The notes below the pieces were generated by a model. That model saw only the letters and a list, made by a program, of their open reading frames with translations, was not told the DNA's origin and searched no databases. Positions 1-7,081 of a DNA stretch of 7,081 bases are shown in pieces. The DNA comes from Planctomycetota bacterium. GTDB taxonomy: Bacteria; Planctomycetota; UBA1135; UBA2386. The translations under genes were made by a program, and so were the position numbers. The stretch's first letter is position 1, and every line of letters starts with the position of its first letter. The stretch is from assembly GCA_020425885.1 (NCBI GenBank), contig JAGQRA010000873.1, forward strand, positions 1 through 7,081. Reading direction: 5' to 3'.

Positions 1-2213
1 AGGCCCACGAGGCCGGCATCATCCATCGCGACATCAAGCCGTCGAACATCGTGCTCGACGGCGACAACCCGTGCATCGTCGACTTCAGCCTGGCCCGCGA
101 CGGCGACGACGTCTCGCGCACCACCCTCGACGGCCACGTCTCGGGCACGTTGCTCTACATGTCGCCCGAGCAGCTCCGTTCGGGCGGCTCGACGACGACG
201 CTCGATGCCCGCACCGATGTCTATTCGCTGTCGGCGACGCTCTACGAGCTGCTGACCGGACACCCCGCGTTCGACGGCGACAACCCGGGCAAGGTCATCC
301 ATCAGATCCTCGACACCGACCCGGCGCCGCCGGGGGTCGCCCGCGATCTGGCCACGATCGTCATGCGCGGCCTCGACAAGGACCGCGAGCAGCGGTTCCC
401 GAGCGCGCTGGCGATGGCCGAGGACCTCGAACGCTACCTCGCCGGCGAGCCGATCCTGTCGCGCCCGATCGGGCTGACGACGCGGGTCTGGAAGCTGGCT
501 CGGCGCAACCGCACGGCAGCGCTGCTGCTGGCGGCGGTCGTGCTGGTCGCCTGCGTGCTGGCGGTGTCGCTCGGTTGGACGATGCGACAGCAGGCGCTGG
601 CCCACGCCGCCGCCGTGGCCAACGTGCGCGAGGAGATCGCCCACGACCGCCTGGTCTCGGCGCGCAAGCTGCTCGATCAACTCCTGCTCGCCGACGCCTC
701 GGACCCCGAGGTCGACGGACTGCGGCGATCCGTGCTGGCCTGCGAACAGCTCGACGAACTGCTCGACCAGGTGCAGAGCCTCCCCGAAGACAGCCACCCC
801 GACGAGCTGCGCGCGGCCGCGCTCACCGTCACCGCCTCCGACCTGCCCGAGCATCGACGGCACGAGCTGCAGCTGGCGATTCCGTTGGCGCTGGCGATCA
901 GCGGTGACCTGCCGGCGGCGCGCGAGCTGACGCTCGCGTTGCCGCCGAGCCACGCCCGCGAGTCGATCCTGGCCGCGATCCGGACCGCCGAGAATCACTG
1001 GCAAGGCGATGAGCCTTGGCCTGAGGGCACGGCCGAGCGTCCGATCGAGCATCTGATCACCGTGCTGGCGATGCGGCTGGCCCATCAGCCGCTGCAGGCG
1101 CGACGCGAGGTCATCGCGCGCGCGCTGCTGCAGGACGAATCCGAAGATCGACTGCTGCTGCAGAACGCGATCCAGCTGCTCAACGAAGGGCGGCTCGAGG
1201 AGTCCTACGGCCTGTTCCGCAGCCGCATGCGCGATGGCGTCTACCCGCGCATCGTGCGCCGCAGGTTGTTGTTCCTGGCCATCAGGCTCGGCCGCGACGA
1301 CGAGGCCGCCGCGCATCTCGCCGCCTTCCGCCGCGATCACCCGCAGGACCGTTGGACCGCCGCCGACGCGGCCCACGTCCTCAATGCCTGCTACTGGCTC
1401 GGGCGCCCGGAAGCGGCCGGCGCCACCCGGGAGCTCCTGACCTGGGCCCGGCGACGCTGGCCCGAGGACAGCCAGCTCGCGATCCTCGAAGTCCGCGAAC
1501 TGACAGCCGCCGGCAACGACGCGGACCTGATCAAGGCGCGCGAGCTGCTGGTCGCCAGCATCGGCTGGGCCCGCACCGAGCAGCAACGCGAAACGACCGT
1601 GGTGACGCTGCTGCAGTTCGACGCCTTCGCCGTGCCGCCGTACTGGGATCCGTGTCGCGAGGAGCCGACCGAGAGCGAGGTCACGGCCCTGCAATCGATC
1701 GGCGAACGCGCCGGGCAGCTCGCCGAGCGCACCAAGGACGAGGCGACCCGGCTCGCCGCCATCACCATCGCCGCCCGGGCGAGGCTGGCCGGCGGCGACT
1801 TCGCCGCTGCCGACGAGGCGCTGTCACGCTGCGAAGGCGACGAACCAGAGGTCGTGCTGGAGCGGGCTCAGCAGGCGATCAGCCACAGCTACGCCGCCAT
1901 CCTCGCCAATAAGAGCGCGTGGCATCGCCGGATCCGGCCGCCAGCCGATTCCATCTTCGGGGCGGAATGGCAGCAGCACCTGCTCGAGGTTCGACCACGG
2001 TCGCGGCAGATGCTCGAGGCGATGCCCTCGCGACAGGTCTTCCACGGCCGACCCGCGATGTTGGCCGGCTGGCTCCTGGAGATCGTGATGGCGAATCTGT
2101 TGAGCGACCGGGACGGGATGAGGCACGGGATCGACATGGCCAAGCCCCTCGTCACCACGGGCAGTGAAGAAGAGCAGGTGGTGGGCGAGTTCGAACGCCT
2201 CCTCGGCGGTTGA
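1..2213 (+). CDS. Membrane-anchored Hanks-type Ser/Thr protein kinase, 5'-truncated by the window edge
   Basis: The reading frame is already open at base 3 and ends at TGA 2211-2213, giving 736 visible residues; the N-lobe lies outside the window. Visible kinase motifs in order are the catalytic loop HRDIKPSN (bases 24-47), a DFS triad where DFG is usual (81-89), the activation-segment end GTLLYMSPEQ, the helix-F motif DVYSLSATLYELLTG, and the closing DKDREQRF arginine. After RYLAGEPI and a basic juxtamembrane stretch, a hydrophobic segment (about bases 513-581, AALLLAAVVLVACVLAVSL) looks like a single membrane span. The remaining roughly 540 residues are Ala/Leu/Arg-rich paired helices resembling degenerate TPR repeats and should lie outside the cytoplasm. 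By family knowledge the enzyme phosphorylates Ser/Thr on cytoplasmic proteins using ATP; its substrate and signal cannot be read here. The catalytic Asp of HRD and the metal-binding Asp of DFS are both kept, so activity is plausible. The GTG at base 51 is internal to the catalytic loop and is not the true start. Confidence 0.93.
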   Translation, partial: AHEAGIIHRDIKPSNIVLDGDNPCIVDFSLARDGDDVSRTTLDGHVSGTLLYMSPEQLRSGGSTTTLDARTDVYSLSATLYELLTGHPAFDGDNPGKVIHQILDTDPAPPGVARDLATIVMRGLDKDREQRFPSALAMAEDLERYLAGEPILSRPIGLTTRVWKLARRNRTAALLLAAVVLVACVLAVSLGWTMRQQALAHAAAVANVREEIAHDRLVSARKLLDQLLLADASDPEVDGLRRSVLACEQLDELLDQVQSLPEDSHPDELRAAALTVTASDLPEHRRHELQLAIPLALAISGDLPAARELTLALPPSHARESILAAIRTAENHWQGDEPWPEGTAERPIEHLITVLAMRLAHQPLQARREVIARALLQDESEDRLLLQNAIQLLNEGRLEESYGLFRSRMRDGVYPRIVRRRLLFLAIRLGRDDEAAAHLAAFRRDHPQDRWTAADAAHVLNACYWLGRPEAAGATRELLTWARRRWPEDSQLAILEVRELTAAGNDADLIKARELLVASIGWARTEQQRETTVVTLLQFDAFAVPPYWDPCREEPTESEVTALQSIGERAGQLAERTKDEATRLAAITIAARARLAGGDFAAADEALSRCEGDEPEVVLERAQQAISHSYAAILANKSAWHRRIRPPADSIFGAEWQQHLLEVRPRSRQMLEAMPSRQVFHGRPAMLAGWLLEIVMANLLSDRDGMRHGIDMAKPLVTTGSEEEQVVGEFERLLGG

Positions 2214-2305
2214 GGTGGAACCATCGAATCAGAGGCTGTGGCGCCCCGTGCTGGCGCAGGCGCGACGAGTGGCAGATTCCCCGGCTTCCAGGATCGCGTA
2301 GGTGA

Positions 2306-2497
2306 CTTTCGCTCCTCGGGCGACCATCTCGGACTGACTCGGCCCCCCAATCCGGGCCGTTGTGCCACGTGGGAACAGATTCCTTCGGTGCGGAGGTGAG
2401 GCTAAGCTCCTCGATCCCATCGCCATCGCTCGGCACAAACGATGGCAAGTGGCTATTCGATAATCCGCGATTCTTCGAGTACCCCTTCAAGAAGTAG
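2306..2497 (+). pseudogene. Possible remnant of the C-terminal end of a coding sequence
   Basis: This frame is open from just after a TGA at 2303-2305 to TAG at 2495-2497, 63 codons. There is no ATG; only TTG 2360, GTG 2369 and GTG 2396 could start it, none with a Shine-Dalgarno site that I can see. The last third reads like real protein, ending KWLFDNPRFFEYPFKK, with aromatic residues and mostly G or C at third positions. The first half is poor in such signal. It is in the same frame as the 509-residue gene that begins at 2552, separated from it by TAG 2495-2497 and TGA 2537-2539. It could be the tail of a deleted gene, a decayed upstream part of the next gene, a small protein starting at a GTG, or chance. 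No family is recognised. Confidence 0.27.
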
Positions 2498-2537
2498 ATA
2501 CATGCCGTGCTTGTGCCATCTTCATCACCGTTTCCAT

Positions 2538-2542
2538 GAGGT
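2538..2542 (+). promoter_or_regulatory. Likely Shine-Dalgarno site for the 509-residue gene
   Basis: GAGGT matches the core of the anti-Shine-Dalgarno complement and sits nine bases before the TTG at 2552. This supports TTG 2552 as the start, since no ATG or GTG precedes it in frame before the TGA at 2537-2539. Neither the enolase nor the secreted-protein gene shows a comparable site. Confidence 0.5.
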
Positions 2543-2551
2543 ACAGCACAA

Positions 2552-4081
2552 TTGAACCGCGCAATAGCACTGGGCTGCGCACTTGCTGCGTACACTCCTT
2601 CGCAGGAGGTTGTAAACCAACGTTGGAGGATATCTAACGCGGGGCAATTGGAAGTTGCAATCCACGAAGGGCCAACAAGAGGCACGGCTACGTCACCACC
2701 CGAATGGGTGGCGATGATACCCCTTCTCACGGAAGGACATGGAGGGAATGGGCTTGCTGACATTGAGCTACTTGGTCCATTCGCCGCGATTCCGCTCATC
2801 GTTCACGGCAGCGGAGGAGGCGCTGCGATAGACGAGGCTGGGAGGCGGATATCCAAGCTCAGCATCCGAACTTCGCTAGTGCCATGGGCAATGACGAGTA
2901 TAGATCCAGATCCGCTTCTCGACCTATTGAACGTACGGTTCCTGGAACAGTCGGAATCGTGTTCCGCTAGCTTCATTCTGTTGGACTATTCGATGGACGC
3001 GCGGCGAGATGCCTTTGTGCGAGCCGCCGCCGCCGAGGCGTTCTTGACGCAATGCAAAGATTCTGAGCTTCGCGGGACGTACAGGGACAGCGTCGAGAAG
3101 GCGCGTGGCGAGAGGGATGGCAAGGCGGCCTTACTTCGCGGGCTGAGCCGCCTACCAGACAATGCCGATGTAGTCGCAGGTGTTCACAGCGCTGCACTGG
3201 GGACGTCATCGGAGATGCTGAAGGCGTGGCGAAGCCTCAGTATTGCGAAGCTGAGCGAAGCGTGCCTAAGCTCGGGTGGCGGAGTCTCTCCGGCACAGTT
3301 GGCGCTACAGCAGCGGCAGATGGACATGCCCGGCCAGCTTCCTTGTGAGATCGCTGTTCGCTTTGGCAACTGGCGAGTTGACTACGCTTTGTTTGCCCTG
3401 CGGTGGGTTGATGGATCAAATCGCTGGTGGATCCATCTCGGCGGCATCTTCCAGCCAGCGAAGATCGCCAGGGGCTTGGGAGTGGATGATGCGGGAACTC
3501 AGCGCGGAAGCGAGTTGCGCTTGGAGGTAGGAGGGTGGACTGTACGAGCAGCAGCCGAGACATTGGAAGTGTGGGAGGGGAGTTTCGATGTGAGCGGCCG
3601 AGGTTCTGGCTTGGCCGATTTCCATGAGCATGCCTCGCAAGGAACGGCACCCATTTGGGCCGTCATCAAAGCGCGCTGCGAGACTGCCGCACTATTGGGC
3701 CTGGGCGATGCGGCATTCCGCGTCGAAATTGACCCGGCGAATGCACGTGGCATTGCAGTCGCACACTATGCGGGCGATGAACATGCAACGTATGCTGCGG
3801 AGCAATGGTCGAATTGGAAAGCTGCGCAGATGCGCGAGGTAGAGGAACAGATTGGTGCTCCGAAAAGCCGACGATGGCTGGAGGTAAGTCATGCTCCCGC
3901 TGGTGCAATGGAGTCAGGAAAGGACGCACTGGCATGGAGAAGCACTCTTGAGGGAGTTGATGTGACCACGCGTGGTTGCGCGGTGACATGGGAAGCTCAG
4001 TTGCCTGAGAATGCCTGTGATGAGACAGTGAGATTGCTGTGCACCGCGATCGCGCGCTCTGCGTGGCTGAGAATCCGCTAA
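2552..4081 (+). CDS. Unrecognised protein of 509 residues with atypical codon use (orphan)
   Basis: The gene runs from TTG 2552 to TAA 4079-4081. The start is chosen because the frame is closed by TGA 2537-2539 and GAGGT lies nine bases upstream; the next in-frame ATG is codon 55. I do not recognise a family. No signal peptide is convincing: the N-terminus MNRAIALGC is too short and lacks a proper lipobox. The middle (about residues 140-250) is Ala/Arg/Glu-rich and probably helical. From about residue 265 it is rich in alternating hydrophobic and aromatic residues (for example IAVRFGNWRVDYALFALRW), suggesting beta structure. There are 17 Trp. Codons differ from the flanking genes: Ile is ATA at codons 5, 27 and 56, and AGA, AGG, CTA and TTG occur early, while the kinase and enolase use ATC, CTG/CTC and CGC almost throughout. 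This suggests horizontal acquisition or a gene under weak selection. The frame stays open for 1.5 kb at lower GC, which favours real coding. Confidence 0.72.
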   Translation: MNRAIALGCALAAYTPSQEVVNQRWRISNAGQLEVAIHEGPTRGTATSPPEWVAMIPLLTEGHGGNGLADIELLGPFAAIPLIVHGSGGGAAIDEAGRRISKLSIRTSLVPWAMTSIDPDPLLDLLNVRFLEQSESCSASFILLDYSMDARRDAFVRAAAAEAFLTQCKDSELRGTYRDSVEKARGERDGKAALLRGLSRLPDNADVVAGVHSAALGTSSEMLKAWRSLSIAKLSEACLSSGGGVSPAQLALQQRQMDMPGQLPCEIAVRFGNWRVDYALFALRWVDGSNRWWIHLGGIFQPAKIARGLGVDDAGTQRGSELRLEVGGWTVRAAAETLEVWEGSFDVSGRGSGLADFHEHASQGTAPIWAVIKARCETAALLGLGDAAFRVEIDPANARGIAVAHYAGDEHATYAAEQWSNWKAAQMREVEEQIGAPKSRRWLEVSHAPAGAMESGKDALAWRSTLEGVDVTTRGCAVTWEAQLPENACDETVRLLCTAIARSAWLRIR

Positions 4082-4103
4082 GCAATCTACATAGGCCGCC
4101 GCG

Positions 4104-4120
4104 TTGCGCCATTGGGCGAA
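4104..4120. terminator. Weak hairpin between two convergent genes, possible shared terminator
   Basis: Between the TAA of the plus-strand gene (4081) and the TAG of the minus-strand gene (4121) lies CGCC-ATTG-GGCG (4107-4118), extended by TT/AA pairs with one bulged G. The hairpin is symmetric enough to work on both strands, and its position between convergent stops fits. There is no proper T-run on either side, so it could be chance in GC-rich DNA. Confidence 0.22.
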
Positions 4121-5314
4121 CTACTGCGGCAGCACCTCGTCGAGCGTGCCGACCTTGGCGAACGCACTATCGAGCCCGGACTTGTAGAACACGTCGCCGG
4201 CGATGGCATTGCTCGGCACCCGCACCGCGTGGCGGCTCGGATCATCCAGCGTGCCGACGGCATAGGCGTTGACCGTGGTCGGTCCCGTCGTGGTCATGAA
4301 TCGGACCTGGATCGGCCAGGTCGAGAAGTCGGCGTGGAAGTAGAACGGCCGCCCCGCGTACACCGTGGCCCCTTCGAAGCCGATGACGAACTCGGAGGAG
4401 CGATTCTCGGGCCACAACAACGCCCAGCGCGAAGGCCGGGTGAGGCCGATCCTCGGCAGGCTGCCCACGTCCGGAACAGACTCGTCCGTCGGCCACTCGG
4501 CCGGCGTCGGCAGCTGCTCATTGCGCACCGCGATCATCTGGATGACGAGGCCGATCTGCCCGGTCTCGACCATCGTCGTGTAGTCACCGGAGTTGAAGAA
4601 GGCGTTGGCCGGACCGGCCGAACCCGCGTTCTCGACGAGGCTCTGCAGGATCAGGGCCTTCTTCAGGGCGAGCCCACCGGAGAAGACCGTCGGCCGCAAC
4701 GGGTCCCCGGTCGTGAAGTCGGTCAGCATCTGGTGCCACTGCTGCGAGTGCCACTGCCCGACGTAGTTGCTCGACTGCAACCACAGCGGCGGGTCGGCCT
4801 GCCACATCCGGCTCGAGCTGCCGATGACGTTCGGATCCTGGTCCTGGGACAGGAATGGCTGGCACCAGGTCTTCACGCCGACAGGGTCGATCACCGCCTG
4901 GCCGTTCAGCAAGGTCAGGTCGATGAGTCGTTGGAAGGGCTTCTCGAGCCAGACCAGGTGGTCGTCGGAGCCGCTGGGCGGCACGGCACCGTGCCAGTTC
5001 ATCTGCGAGGCGACCCTCGAGCTCCCGTCGCCGATCCATGAGTACTGCGCCGGCAGCCCGGACTCCGTCCAGACCGAGAAGGTCGGATAGGACCAGCCAC
5101 CCTCCCAGCCGTTGGCTCGCACCCGGAAGCCCTGGCGGTCGATTGCGCCGTGGACCCCCGACGGCGGCAACGTACCGTCGCCGTCGATCCAGTTGCCCTC
5201 GCTCGAGAATGCCTCGGCGGGCGGTTCGAGGTCGACTTCGTGGGTGACGGTCTGCTGCTGGGCGAGGAGCGATGTGGAGATGGCGAGGACGGCGATGAGG
5301 ATTCGCTGGGTCAT
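4121..5314 (-). CDS. Unrecognised secreted protein, 397 residues, tryptophan-rich
   Basis: On the minus strand, ATG at 5314-5312 begins MTQRILIAVLAISTSLLA followed by QQQTVTHE: one basic residue, a hydrophobic core and an Ala-Gln junction typical of a type I signal peptide cut after residue 18. The frame is open further upstream to 5524, but that extension would bury the signal peptide behind 70 Arg-rich residues, so 5314 is preferred. The stop is TAG at 4123-4121. The mature part (about 379 residues) has 16 Trp (about 4%), many Gly, Ser and Pro, and one Cys (in KTWCQPF). It shows no further membrane segment, no C-terminal anchor or sorting tail, and no catalytic motif I recognise. The composition suggests a beta-rich, perhaps carbohydrate-binding or surface protein, but this is inference only. 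No Shine-Dalgarno site is visible. It is convergent with the 509-residue gene and divergent from enolase. The plus-strand open frame over the same bases is its antisense shadow. Confidence 0.8.
   Translation of the reverse strand: MTQRILIAVLAISTSLLAQQQTVTHEVDLEPPAEAFSSEGNWIDGDGTLPPSGVHGAIDRQGFRVRANGWEGGWSYPTFSVWTESGLPAQYSWIGDGSSRVASQMNWHGAVPPSGSDDHLVWLEKPFQRLIDLTLLNGQAVIDPVGVKTWCQPFLSQDQDPNVIGSSSRMWQADPPLWLQSSNYVGQWHSQQWHQMLTDFTTGDPLRPTVFSGGLALKKALILQSLVENAGSAGPANAFFNSGDYTTMVETGQIGLVIQMIAVRNEQLPTPAEWPTDESVPDVGSLPRIGLTRPSRWALLWPENRSSEFVIGFEGATVYAGRPFYFHADFSTWPIQVRFMTTTGPTTVNAYAVGTLDDPSRHAVRVPSNAIAGDVFYKSGLDSAFAKVGTLDEVLPQ

Positions 5315-7081
<1,767 letters not shown>

Larger units (their letters stand above)
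2214..2551. other. 338-base gap between the kinase and the orphan gene
   Basis: No complete gene is supported here. The left half keeps a high GC content; from about 2400 the sequence becomes more AT-rich, matching the gene to its right. I see no hairpin followed by a T-run after the kinase stop, so no terminator is called. The gap holds a short coding-like stretch ending at TAG 2495-2497 and a likely Shine-Dalgarno site at 2538-2542, both listed separately. Minus-strand open frames across this area, including one running over the end of the kinase and the start of the next gene, look like antisense shadows. Confidence 0.6.

Noticed and set aside
2552..2580. Lipoprotein signal at the N-terminus of the 509-residue protein
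   Set aside because: Cys is at residue 9, the preceding residues A-L-G do not fit a lipobox, and there is no hydrophobic stretch of sufficient length.
2536..2637. Short ATG open frame overlapping the start of the 509-residue gene
   Set aside because: It has only 33 codons, Cys/Thr/Arg-scattered with no start signal, and overlaps the better supported TTG start in another frame.
4112..5041. Long plus-strand open frame of 309 codons
   Set aside because: It lies antisense to the secreted-protein gene, has the Arg/Gly/Val-rich, aromatic-poor composition of a GC-rich shadow, and has no homology cue. The minus-strand reading has a signal peptide and normal composition.

Overview
The window is high-GC bacterial DNA with four substantial genes and two sizeable gaps. 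The best guess for the source is a member of Planctomycetota. The kinase has the layout common there: a Ser/Thr kinase domain, a single membrane segment, then a long helical-repeat tail. Recognisable Shine-Dalgarno sites are also missing before two of the genes. Acidobacteriota or Myxococcota remain possible, and nothing here fixes the taxonomy.

Layout from left to right: (1) bases 1-2213, plus strand: the 3' part of a membrane-anchored Hanks-type Ser/Thr protein kinase, cut off by the window start in its catalytic loop. (2) bases 2214-2551: a gap with a short coding-like remnant ending at 2497 and a likely ribosome binding site at its right end. (3) bases 2552-4081, plus: an unrecognised protein of 509 residues whose codon use is clearly more AT-rich than its neighbours. 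(4) bases 4121-5314, minus: an unrecognised secreted, tryptophan-rich protein of 397 residues, convergent with gene 3 across only 39 bases. (5) bases 5315-6008: a 694-base divergent gap holding a long imperfect inverted repeat. (6) bases 6009-7081, plus: enolase, cut off by the window end about 70 residues before its expected C-terminus.

The genes do not form an obvious operon or pathway. Enolase is core glycolysis. The kinase is a signalling protein with an unknown target. The two middle genes are unknown and face each other. I found no convincing new multi-gene system, CRISPR array, transposase, RNA gene or prophage. The points most worth following are the compositionally odd orphan gene, the glycine-to-serine changes at two kinase motifs, the tryptophan-rich secreted protein, and the inverted repeat upstream of enolase.
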